A DNA stretch of 39,511 nt from assembly GCA_049602155.1 (NCBI GenBank), contig JBMYRH010000041.1:1-39511 (forward strand). Direction: 5' to 3'. The position numbers and the translations under genes are program-made. This document shows positions 23,986 to 31,966 of this stretch, piece after piece. Positions within the stretch are counted from its first letter, which is position 1. Each line of letters opens with the position of its first letter. The notes under the pieces are model-generated. The model was not told the origin of the DNA, did not search any database, and saw only the letters and a program-made list of their open reading frames with translations. The stretch comes from JBMYRH01 sp049602155. Lineage in GTDB: Bacteria > Myxococcota_A > UBA9042 > PHBI01 > JBMYRH01.

Positions 23986-25272
23986 TCAGTCCAACGCAGA
24001 GCGTCTCCAGGGGCGGAACAGACACAACAAGACCCCGAAGAGGATCATTTCGAGGGGCTGCCCTTTGCCATTGGCGCACCCCTGTTCAGCGGTCGGTGTG
24101 GCCGGGTCCGAGGGGACCTGAGCAGCGGGGGTGCTGAGCTGGTTGGGGTCGAGCAGGCCGACCTCTGCACCGAAGTGAATCCAGTTACTCTCGCAGGCGC
24201 TCTGTCCCTCCGCGTCAGCCGGGCAGCCCTCAAGCGGGGCCAAGAGCTCTGCCATTTGGAACAGGGGGCGCGTCTGTGGCGAGGCGCCTTGGACGCCTTG
24301 GACCTCGAGCGCCTCTGTCAGTCGACAGGCGATGACCGCGCCAGCGACCTCATTCAAGCATGTCCAGTCGACCTCGCCTTGGGCGTCCCATGCGCCGTCG
24401 CCCTGACTAACCTCTAAGACCCCATCACGGAGCAGGATCCAGCTGTCACCCAGGCGGACGGGACCGCGCAACGAGAAGGCAGGAGGCCCTTGGCGGGTCC
24501 AGGTCAGCTCGTTTGATGCGCCGAGGTCATCGGGGACGCCACGCCAGAGCTCGCGCCCGGCCGAGGTCGCGGCGACGAGCCAGAGGTCGCCCGCCTCATC
24601 CATCCTCCGGAACTCCAGGTGCGAGGTGTCGTCAGGGAGCGCGGTGAGGGCCTGGACCACGCCTTGGAGGGGGGCGCTACCCTCCGGTCCGAGTGCTGCG
24701 CGCCATAACGACGGGGTAGGGCTGGCCCCGACCGCGATGATCTCGGCGTGGCCGTCAGTGCTCCCGCTGCCCACGGAATCGCAACGAAACTGGTCACCAG
24801 TCTCCCACCGCGCGACCACCGCCGCCTCTCCGGTGTCGGTGACGCGCAAGAGCCCCGTCACGTCAGCGTCAGCCTCGAGCAGCGCGGGGATCCAGGTGGC
24901 GTCAGCGGTCGCGTGCGCATCCAAGGCGTACCAGGGCTCGTCAACGAGGACGGGCTCAAAGGTGCACGCGCCATCGCTTGAGCGGTACAGGTCACCGCCC
25001 CCGACCATCACGACGGTGGCGATGCTGTCGGCGTAGGCTGCGCGCGCTTGCTCGTGATCTCCCCACTGAGAGGGGCAGACATAGGTCCACCCCTCGGGGG
25101 CATAGTCTCGTGCCAAGCCGATACTCGTCCGGAGGAGCGTGGCGCGGCCTGCTTCAAGATCCACATCGAGCACGTTGAGCGGCGCCGGGGCGGGCCCGTG
25201 CGCGCCGACCGGTACGCCGAAGAGGCTCAGAACACAGAGCAGCCCGAGCGTGAGCGGTTGAGTGTGGCTCAG
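23986..25272 (-). CDS. Exported protein with MYXO-CTERM-like sorting tail; probable CTG start
   Basis: From GTG 25173 the protein has no signal peptide, yet the same frame upstream encodes LTLGLLCVLSLFGVPVGAHG, a good signal peptide with an Ala-x-His/Gly cleavage area. No ATG, GTG or TTG lies there; the first usable codon is CTG 25272, overlapping the TGA of the upstream monooxygenase gene (CTGA). That gives 428 residues. The body looks like a repeated beta structure (DLYRSSDGACTFEPV, repeated W.R/LW motifs) as in BNR/sortilin-like propellers, with paired Cys near the end. The C-terminus GCANG...EMILFGVLLCLFRPWRR fits the pattern of a Gly-Cys motif, membrane helix and Arg cluster, so surface sorting is likely. 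Function unknown. The CTG start is inference. Confidence 0.65.
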   Translation of the reverse strand: MSHTQPLTLGLLCVLSLFGVPVGAHGPAPAPLNVLDVDLEAGRATLLRTSIGLARDYAPEGWTYVCPSQWGDHEQARAAYADSIATVVMVGGGDLYRSSDGACTFEPVLVDEPWYALDAHATADATWIPALLEADADVTGLLRVTDTGEAAVVARWETGDQFRCDSVGSGSTDGHAEIIAVGASPTPSLWRAALGPEGSAPLQGVVQALTALPDDTSHLEFRRMDEAGDLWLVAATSAGRELWRGVPDDLGASNELTWTRQGPPAFSLRGPVRLGDSWILLRDGVLEVSQGDGAWDAQGEVDWTCLNEVAGAVIACRLTEALEVQGVQGASPQTRPLFQMAELLAPLEGCPADAEGQSACESNWIHFGAEVGLLDPNQLSTPAAQVPSDPATPTAEQGCANGKGQPLEMILFGVLLCLFRPWRRSALD

Positions 25273-27020
25273 AAGGTCAGCTCACAGGGCTCGAAGCTCT
25301 CGTTGCAGACCCCCTCCAGCATCGGTTGATTGAGGCAGCCGTGGAGGACGTTGAAGGGCTCCGAGCATGTGCTGCTGATGCATTCGAGCGCGTCGTCACC
25401 ACAGTCGTTTTGGAAGCAATCCACTGCAGTCGTGGTCTCCGTAGGGCAATGGTCCGCACCGCATTCAACAAAGAGGGTCCCCATGCAGGAGATGCACCCG
25501 GTGCCAGAGACCAAGGTGCAGCCCAAGAAGCACCCGAAGTCGCCGTCATCGCACTCTCGTGCACAGGTTGCGACACCGTTGCATATCCCCCCGTCGAGTT
25601 CGAAGGGCGCTTTGGTGACCAAGTAGCTCAGGCACATCTCGTCGAAGGTGCCATCTCCCCAGCCTACGGTCCTCGGAGCCATCTGCTCTCCGTTGATGAT
25701 GGGCTGGTTCTCCGGGCTGTTGTCGTACGTGCAGGTCAACCGATGGATGTCTCCACCGTCCATGGAGATGTAGTTCTCTTCCTCGAAGAGGTAGAACTGT
25801 TGCCAGTTGAAGTCCCAAGCTTGGATGTCGACCATACAGGTGCTCTCACCCTCCGCGGAGATGTGCTCCGATCGAATGGTCTGCCCCAAGACGTGCATGT
25901 GCGGGACGACGCCGATGACCGTCGCCGTGAAGGGGACCTCAAAGTCGTTCTCCTCCAACTCCAGGGGCGAGCCAGCCTCGATGTCGATGCCTGTGTGAGC
26001 GAAGGGGACCACCCGGACCAGCTCGCTCGGCGACTCCCCAGGTGGCATGGTCCAGATGAGTGCCTCGCTTCGATCAGGGGGCACGACGGCGTCTTGGCTC
26101 AAGTAGGCGAGGTTGTAGTGGAGCTGCAAGACGATGCGACTCCCCGCTTCGACGAGGAGGGCCGAGTCTTCCGGGGTCTTGAAGGGGACCCCGCCGGGCG
26201 CCCATGCAAAGAGCGTCTTCGCGTCTGAGACCCCCGTGCCGCCAAAGCAGGTGTAGCCAAGGCCGTCGTCGTCTGCGTCCTTTGACGCCAATTTATCCAC
26301 ACCAGAGGGGCCGACCGCGTAGACCAAGACGTGATGAACGATGGAGGTTTGGTCGGCCTTGACGTCGACTGCGGTGACGAAGAGATCTTCCTCGATGGGG
26401 TCTCCCACGACGAAGCACCGATAGTCGTCGGGGGCGCTGGGATCGGCCACGTAGTCCTCACCGGCGTCGAGGCGCATCGTGGGCTCTCCGAGGCTTTGAA
26501 CCGACACCACCTCCGGCGGGACGTAGCTCGCGGGATCACCGGCGTCGAAGCCGGCCTCTTGCCAGGCTTGGAAGAGGTCGATCTCGTCTTGGCTAAGGAC
26601 ACGCTCGTGCATGAACGGTCGACAGTCTTGCTCAGGGAGCCACGGAGGCATGCTTCCCTCAAGCACCGATTGCACGACGCTGGTGGCCCACCACGGTGCG
26701 CCGTCGGTCCACTCGCTCTCATCATGGGTCAGGGTGAAGGGGGCGCCGCCCTCGGCCACGTGGCAGGACACGCAATTCTGCTCGAGCAAGGGGCGAATGT
26801 GACCGTGGTACGTCGTCTCACCCGCTTGGTTGGGGCCACGCGTCCCTGTGTCAGGGTCCGAGGGTCGCACCGCGCCATCGGCGCCACTTGTGGCGTCTCC
26901 GATGACCACTGAGGAGTCAGCCGTCGCGTTCTCGTCGTCGGTCGTGTCTGCGCTGTCTCCACAGGCGGCGAGGGAGGCGACTAAGCAGAGGACGAGGCGC
27001 CAGTCTGTTGTCCGTTTCAT
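25269..27020 (-). CDS. Copper type II ascorbate-dependent monooxygenase-like lipoprotein with c-haem motif
   Basis: ATG 27020 is chosen over 27101 because GGAG precedes it and a lipoprotein signal follows (LVASLAAC, Cys20); 583 residues. After an acidic linker comes a mono-haem motif CVSCH (83-87) in HIRPLLEQNCVSCHVAEGG, a planctomycete/PSCyt1-like cytochrome piece. The core is PHM/DBH-like with both copper sites visible: HH 229-230 (SIVHHVLVY) and H301 (LQLHYNLAY) for CuH; H374, H376 (PHMHVLGQ) and M462 (DEMCLSYL) for CuM. A Cys-rich tail with four short modules (ECDDGDFGCFLGC type) ends the protein. The haem may feed electrons to copper. Substrate unknown. It overlaps the next gene by CTGA and is divergent from the second DUF1592 gene. 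Confidence 0.85.
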   Translation of the reverse strand: MKRTTDWRLVLCLVASLAACGDSADTTDDENATADSSVVIGDATSGADGAVRPSDPDTGTRGPNQAGETTYHGHIRPLLEQNCVSCHVAEGGAPFTLTHDESEWTDGAPWWATSVVQSVLEGSMPPWLPEQDCRPFMHERVLSQDEIDLFQAWQEAGFDAGDPASYVPPEVVSVQSLGEPTMRLDAGEDYVADPSAPDDYRCFVVGDPIEEDLFVTAVDVKADQTSIVHHVLVYAVGPSGVDKLASKDADDDGLGYTCFGGTGVSDAKTLFAWAPGGVPFKTPEDSALLVEAGSRIVLQLHYNLAYLSQDAVVPPDRSEALIWTMPPGESPSELVRVVPFAHTGIDIEAGSPLELEENDFEVPFTATVIGVVPHMHVLGQTIRSEHISAEGESTCMVDIQAWDFNWQQFYLFEEENYISMDGGDIHRLTCTYDNSPENQPIINGEQMAPRTVGWGDGTFDEMCLSYLVTKAPFELDGGICNGVATCARECDDGDFGCFLGCTLVSGTGCISCMGTLFVECGADHCPTETTTAVDCFQNDCGDDALECISSTCSEPFNVLHGCLNQPMLEGVCNESFEPCELTF

Positions 27021-27279
27021 CCGGTTCTCCAGCGAAGAGGAGGGGTCGCACTTCCGCACTCGGGCCCCATGGCGCGAGGGTTCGAGGTTCGACGCAGACA
27101 TCAGGGGTGAGCGATGTCATTGGTCCGCAGTGACGCGACTATAAGGCAGGGAATAGCTTCGAGGAAATCGGAAATAGCCTCTGGGACCGTTTTCCGTGGC
27201 TTCTCGTGCCCGTCCGGGCTCTCGCGCCATGGCGTGTGACTTGAGAGGGGCGGCGCGGTACGATGCCCACTGGAGCGCA
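27021..27279. promoter_or_regulatory. Divergent intergenic region
   Basis: This 259-bp region lies between the divergent monooxygenase and second DUF1592 genes. It contains two similar 13-mers in the same orientation, GAATAGCTTCGAGG near 27151 and GAAATAGCCTCTGG near 27171, in a relatively AT-rich patch, plus a TATAAG patch near 27140. This may be a shared operator; no consensus promoter was found. Confidence 0.35.
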
Positions 27280-29496
27280 ATGGCACGATGGTTTGACAAG
27301 GGTGGGCAGCGAGATGCGGGGGGGATAGCGGTCCCTGGCCCTCATCTGGTGGTGTGCGCGCTCTTGGCGACGGTCTGGGCGTGTCAGCCTGCCGAGCCTC
27401 CGAGCGCGACCGCGGACGCCTTCAGCGACGCCGTGCCCGTGGATGTGCCCGAGCCCGCGACGACGGATGTCGGCGAGGTGGATGATGCTGGGGCGACAGA
27501 GTACGAGGCGCCTGAGGCGGCCCCGGTGAAACCCGGCGTGAGCCTCAGGCGCTTGGATCGGTTGGCCTACAACAACACGATGCGTGACCTCTTTGGGCTT
27601 GGCACGCGGCCTGCCGATGCCTTCCCTGCGGATCCTCCCTCATTCGGATATGACAACCTCTCGGACCACCTCAGCATCTCGCCGCTCTGGATGGAGTACG
27701 CTGCTCAGGTCTCCGAGCAGGTCGCAGCGGATGTGCTGGCGCCCGAGACGAGCGCACCTTTCGAGGTCACGATCGAGGCCGAGACCTTGGCGGCCCCTGA
27801 TGAGTCGTTCCCCTACGCAGGGGTCGGCGTCGGGGTCTATTCGCTTTACCCACTGACGGCGACCGTCACGACGCCTGCTGACGGGACCTACCTCTTTGAC
27901 GTGCGGGCCTGGCGCGAGAAGGTCTACTGGACCGGCAACATCGCCCCGACCCTCGCGCTGATGATCGACGGCGAGACGGTCCAGGAGTTCAGTGTCCTCG
28001 CCGACGCGGATGAGCCCGAGACGTTGAGCGTGAGCCAAGCCCTGACCGCCGGAGAGCACACGGTCTCGGTCCGAGTGATGAACCCGCAGGCCAACCTCGA
28101 CGAGGATGAAGGCTTCTCGGGCGTCGTGGTGGCCGTGGATTGGTTCCGCATCTCGTCCTCAGAGGTGCTCGTGGTCACGCCGAGCCTCCGAGACAGCGTC
28201 CTCATTTGCAGCCCTGACGAGAGCTCGGTCGAGGACTGTGGCCGCCTCACATTGCGCACCCTCTTGCGCCGACTTTGGCGCCGCCCGCCGCTTGAAGCGG
28301 AGGTGTCGCGGCTGATGCACTTCGTCGACGACGCAGTCGGCTCAGGGGAGGGCTTCGAGGCGGGCATCCAGTTGGCCCTCGAGGCCTCGCTCTTGTCTCC
28401 GAACTTCCTCTTCCTCGTGGAGTTACCGCCGGAGGATGAGCCTGACAGCGTGACGCTCTCGTCGCATCAATTGGCGGCGCGGCTCTCTCACTTCTTCTGG
28501 AGCTCTGTCCCGGACGCCGCGTTGGCCGAGGCGGCCGAGGGAGACGCGCTGACGACCGACGAAGAGGTCGCCGCGCAAGCCGAGCGGATGCTGGATGACC
28601 CGAAGGCCGTCGCGCTCTTCGATAACCTCGCCGACCAGTGGCTCTTGGCCCGTAAGGTCGAGACCATTCAGCCCAACATCGCTGTCTTCGACGACTTCAC
28701 GAGCGCGCTCCGGAGCGCGATGGCCGAAGAGGTGAGGCAGTTCTTTCGCTCCTTTGTCGACCCGAACCGGACCCTCTTTGACCTCCTGACGTCGACGGAC
28801 CTATACGTGGACGACGTCATGGCGAAGCACTACGGGCTCCCGCCGGTCGGACCCGACTTTGTGCACCTCGAGTCGCACGGCGCACCGCGGGGCGGGATCT
28901 TGCGTCAGGCGGGGGTGCTCGCGGCGAACTCGCACCCCTACCGGACCTCTCCCACGCGTCGCGGCCAGTGGATCTTAGAGAAGCTCCTCTGCACCGACAT
29001 CGGGGCTCCCCCCCCGGGTCAAGGGCTCTTCTTCGATCCCTCACGGCTCGACGAGGACGTCACCGAGACGCCGCAGCTGCTGCTTCACTTTACGGATCCG
29101 AGCTGCGCGGGGTGCCACGTGATGATGGACCCGCTCGGCCTCGCGATGGAGAGCTATGACGCCATTGGGCGCTGGCGATCTGTGGATCAGAGCCTCTACG
29201 AAGAGCTGGAGCTCGTCTTCGACGCCGACGACATCCTCTGGAGCGCCGAGCAGGTCATCGAGAAGGTCGCGAACGATCCCGCCTTCTTGAGCTGCGTGGT
29301 TCGGCAGATCTACACCTACGCCCTGGGTCGCGCGCCGCTCCCCAGTGACGTGCCCGTCATCGACGCGCTGGTCGAGCAGCTCCCCGAGATTGACTACAGC
29401 CTCCGCCGACTGATGGTGGCCATCGCGACGAGCGCCCCCTTCCGCGAGCGCCTCCCCGAGGCCGACGCTGAGCTGCGTCGGGAGGAGCGCCCATGA
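27280..29496 (+). CDS. DUF1587/DUF1592/DUF1588/DUF1585 lipoprotein with c-type haem motif
   Basis: ATG 27280 has GGAG 7 bases upstream and yields a lipoprotein signal (LLATVWAC, Cys35) and 738 residues; the longer start at 27196 is less likely. It has more domains than the first copy: a LRRLDRLAYNNTMRDLFG motif (DUF1587), a beta-sandwich (about 165-310; FEVTIEAETLAAPDES to VVAVDWFRI) like carbohydrate-binding or PA14-like modules, LRTLLRRLWRRPPLEAE (DUF1595), AARLSHFFWSSVPDAAL (DUF1592), GGILRQAGVLAANSHPYRTSPTRRGQW (DUF1588), CAGCH at 609-613 and a DUF1585 end. ATGA overlap with the downstream DUF1552 gene matches the first pair. Reaction unknown. The acidic linker and lipid anchor point to the outer surface or periplasm. 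Confidence 0.9.
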   Translation: MARWFDKGGQRDAGGIAVPGPHLVVCALLATVWACQPAEPPSATADAFSDAVPVDVPEPATTDVGEVDDAGATEYEAPEAAPVKPGVSLRRLDRLAYNNTMRDLFGLGTRPADAFPADPPSFGYDNLSDHLSISPLWMEYAAQVSEQVAADVLAPETSAPFEVTIEAETLAAPDESFPYAGVGVGVYSLYPLTATVTTPADGTYLFDVRAWREKVYWTGNIAPTLALMIDGETVQEFSVLADADEPETLSVSQALTAGEHTVSVRVMNPQANLDEDEGFSGVVVAVDWFRISSSEVLVVTPSLRDSVLICSPDESSVEDCGRLTLRTLLRRLWRRPPLEAEVSRLMHFVDDAVGSGEGFEAGIQLALEASLLSPNFLFLVELPPEDEPDSVTLSSHQLAARLSHFFWSSVPDAALAEAAEGDALTTDEEVAAQAERMLDDPKAVALFDNLADQWLLARKVETIQPNIAVFDDFTSALRSAMAEEVRQFFRSFVDPNRTLFDLLTSTDLYVDDVMAKHYGLPPVGPDFVHLESHGAPRGGILRQAGVLAANSHPYRTSPTRRGQWILEKLLCTDIGAPPPGQGLFFDPSRLDEDVTETPQLLLHFTDPSCAGCHVMMDPLGLAMESYDAIGRWRSVDQSLYEELELVFDADDILWSAEQVIEKVANDPAFLSCVVRQIYTYALGRAPLPSDVPVIDALVEQLPEIDYSLRRLMVAIATSAPFRERLPEADAELRREERP

Positions 29497-30824
29497 GCGG
29501 TGGTAAAGGGCTTAACCGTCGATCCTTCCTCGGGGGCGCGGGCGCGATGCTCGCGCTGCCGTTCCTCGAGTCCCTGGGGGCGCGCCCCGCGCGCGCCGCC
29601 ACGGGGACGACCTCGCCCACTCGCCTGATGGTGTACTTCGTGCCCAACGGGATGCACATGGCGTCCTTCACCCCCGAGGCGGCGGGCCCTGATTGGGAGA
29701 AGACGCCGATCTTGCTGCCGCTGGAGCGGCACCGCGATGAGATGCACATCATCACCGGGCTCGCCAACATGGCGGGTGCACCGCTGAGCGCGGCCCCCCA
29801 CACGCACGGCACCGGGACCACCTTGACGTGCACGCCTATCGCCGAGCTTGAAGGCGGGCAGGTGCACAACGGTGTGTCGATGGATCAGGTCGCGGCGAAT
29901 GCCATCGGCTTTAACACCCGTTTCCCTTCGCTTGAGGTGGGGACAGTCTCTGACGCCCAGCAGCTCGGGGTCTGTGAGGAGGGCTTCAGTTGTGCGTATC
30001 TTGAGTCCATCGCTTGGAGCGGACCCAAGTCACCCTTGCCGAAGATCAACGACCCGCAGGCCCTCTTTGACCGCCTCTTTGCCGGCGTCGATCCAAGGGC
30101 CACAGAGCGAGAGCGCGCCACCCGCCGCTCGCGTCGAAAGAGCGTGCTCGACTACGCGTTGAGTGAAGCCCGGGTGCTTCGCGACAGGCTGGCGGTCGTC
30201 GATCGGTATCGCCTGGATGAGTACATGGACGGGGTCCGAGAGCTTGAGCGGAAGCTCGACGTCGTCCCGAAAGTCTGTGACGTCCCGGGTGCGCCTCAAG
30301 CTGTCCTCGACTTCCCCACGCACGTGGACTTGATGGCGGACCTCATGGTCTTGGCCTTGAAGTGTGACCAGACGCGGATCATGACCTACATGCTCCAGAA
30401 CGGCTTCAGCTCCTACGTCTACGACTTCCTCGGTATCGACGAGGGGCATCATGGGCTGACCCACCACGGCTACGATCAAGCGCTGATCGATCAGGTGGTC
30501 ACCATCAACATCTGGGAGTTGGACCAGTTCGGAAACTTCCTCGACAAGATGAAGGCCGTGGATGAAGGGGAGGGTACGCTGCTCGATCACACGGCCGTGC
30601 TCTTTGTGAGCAGCATGGGTGATGGCTATGACCACCTGAATTACGATCTGCCTGTGATCCTCGCGGGTCGCGCGAACGGGGCGCTCCTGCCTGGTCGCCA
30701 CACGATCCACACCGACTACCGACCCGTGGCCGACCTCTATCTCGCGCTCCTCAACGTCATGGGGCTCGACCTCGCGACCTTTGGTGCCGACGGCACGACG
30801 CCGCTTGAGGGGCTCGGGGGCTAA
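29493..30824 (+). CDS. DUF1552 protein, Tat-exported
   Basis: The 443-residue protein is a paralogue of the protein at 21529-22887. The Tat signal is NRRSFLGGAGAMLALPFLESL, cleaved near ARAAT. The conserved blocks are MVYFVPNGMHMASF, GPDWEKTPILLPLE, SGxxHTHGTG-like APHTHGTGTTLTC, LMADLMVLALKCDQTRIMTYMLQNG, GHHGLTHHGYD and VSSMGDGYDHLNYDLPVILAG. Pairing by ATGA overlap with the DUF1592 gene shows the same operon layout as the first pair. The two pairs are well diverged in sequence, so this is not a recent duplication. Confidence 0.9.
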   Translation: MSGGKGLNRRSFLGGAGAMLALPFLESLGARPARAATGTTSPTRLMVYFVPNGMHMASFTPEAAGPDWEKTPILLPLERHRDEMHIITGLANMAGAPLSAAPHTHGTGTTLTCTPIAELEGGQVHNGVSMDQVAANAIGFNTRFPSLEVGTVSDAQQLGVCEEGFSCAYLESIAWSGPKSPLPKINDPQALFDRLFAGVDPRATERERATRRSRRKSVLDYALSEARVLRDRLAVVDRYRLDEYMDGVRELERKLDVVPKVCDVPGAPQAVLDFPTHVDLMADLMVLALKCDQTRIMTYMLQNGFSSYVYDFLGIDEGHHGLTHHGYDQALIDQVVTINIWELDQFGNFLDKMKAVDEGEGTLLDHTAVLFVSSMGDGYDHLNYDLPVILAGRANGALLPGRHTIHTDYRPVADLYLALLNVMGLDLATFGADGTTPLEGLGG

Positions 30825-30979
30825 GTCGTCGCGCGGAGGGTCCCCCCGGTGGTGCGGTCAGGCTCACGATGCCGATTGCGCCTGACCCGAGGACCGTGGC
30901 ATCGTCGTCGCGCAGCGGCGATGGCACGACCGACAAACGGTCCCGATGTCAGTCGTTTAACCCGCGAGTGAGGTTGGAT

Positions 30980-31843
30980 ATGGGCACACTTCTCGTACTC
31001 GATTTTGACGGCACGATGACTGACGCAGAGGTCGAAGGTGGCCCGTTCCGTGAGGGTTACCTCGAGGACATCAGCATCCTCTGTGGCTTGCCCCTCGACG
31101 AGGTCCAAGCGCTGGCAGAGGGCTTCAGCCAAGAGGTCGCCCAGAACGCACACGCCTATGGCTGGGACTTTCAGGGCCGCATCGTGGCGCCCGCCGTCGT
31201 CGACCCTTACCTCCGGATGATGCCGGTCGCCCGCAAGATCTTGGACCGCGCGGGGGCCTTTACGGACTACGAGGAGCGGACGCGGCTCCTCGACGGCATC
31301 CTCTACAAGTACAACTACGGCAAGACGTTGAACTGCTTCCGTGACGGCGCACGTCAGGCGCTGGAGGCCCTCAAGGGCACCGCCACGTACGTCGTGACTA
31401 ACTCGCACACCATCCCGGTGAAGGAGAAGCTGCGCTCGCTCGGCCTCGAAGAGGATGGCAGCTGCTCGCTAGATTGGCTGGTCGATCGCGTCCACGGAAG
31501 CGCGAAGAAGTACTACCTAGACGACACCTTTGAGGAGGTCCCTGAGGCGATGACCCTTGAGGGGTTGCCCCGGCCGGTCCTGCTGCGTCGGAAGAAGTAC
31601 CACACCGTCTTGGCGCAGTTGCTGGCTGATGAGGGCCTCGGCTGGTCCGACCTCGTGGTGGTCGGGGACATCTTTGAGCTCGATCTTTCGTTGCCCCTCG
31701 CGATGGGCGCGCGCGTGGGGCTCCTCGCGAACCCCTTCACCCCTGACTACGAGAAGAACTTCTTGGCGTCACACCCCCGAGGGGCCGTGCTGCATCGCGT
31801 GCAAGAGATCGAGGCCTTTGCTTACGGTGGTGGACCCGCCTGA
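30980..31843 (+). CDS. HAD superfamily hydrolase
   Basis: ATG 30980 has GAGG 7 bases upstream and opens straight onto HAD motif I, LLVLDFDGTMTD (Asp8, Asp10). The frame 5' of it, back to 30869, has no RBS. There are 287 residues. Motif II is VVTNS (Thr140), and the later GDIFELD (Asp230, Asp235) gives motif IV. Lysines at RRKKYHT or VKEKL could supply motif III. A helical cap lies between motifs I and II. The nucleophile and acid pair are intact, so it should be a cytoplasmic phosphatase-type enzyme, substrate unknown. It follows the DUF1552 gene by 155 bp without clear linkage. Confidence 0.8.
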   Translation: MGTLLVLDFDGTMTDAEVEGGPFREGYLEDISILCGLPLDEVQALAEGFSQEVAQNAHAYGWDFQGRIVAPAVVDPYLRMMPVARKILDRAGAFTDYEERTRLLDGILYKYNYGKTLNCFRDGARQALEALKGTATYVVTNSHTIPVKEKLRSLGLEEDGSCSLDWLVDRVHGSAKKYYLDDTFEEVPEAMTLEGLPRPVLLRRKKYHTVLAQLLADEGLGWSDLVVVGDIFELDLSLPLAMGARVGLLANPFTPDYEKNFLASHPRGAVLHRVQEIEAFAYGGGPA

Positions 31844-31966
31844 GCGTTCGCGGCCCTCTCCGACCGGGGGTTTGACAAGGTGGCGCGAGGGAGAGAGTGT
31901 CCGCCGCCTTGAACCCTGCGCCCCCTATCGACGGCCCCCCTCATGGGGTCTCAGGAGTGACGCCTT

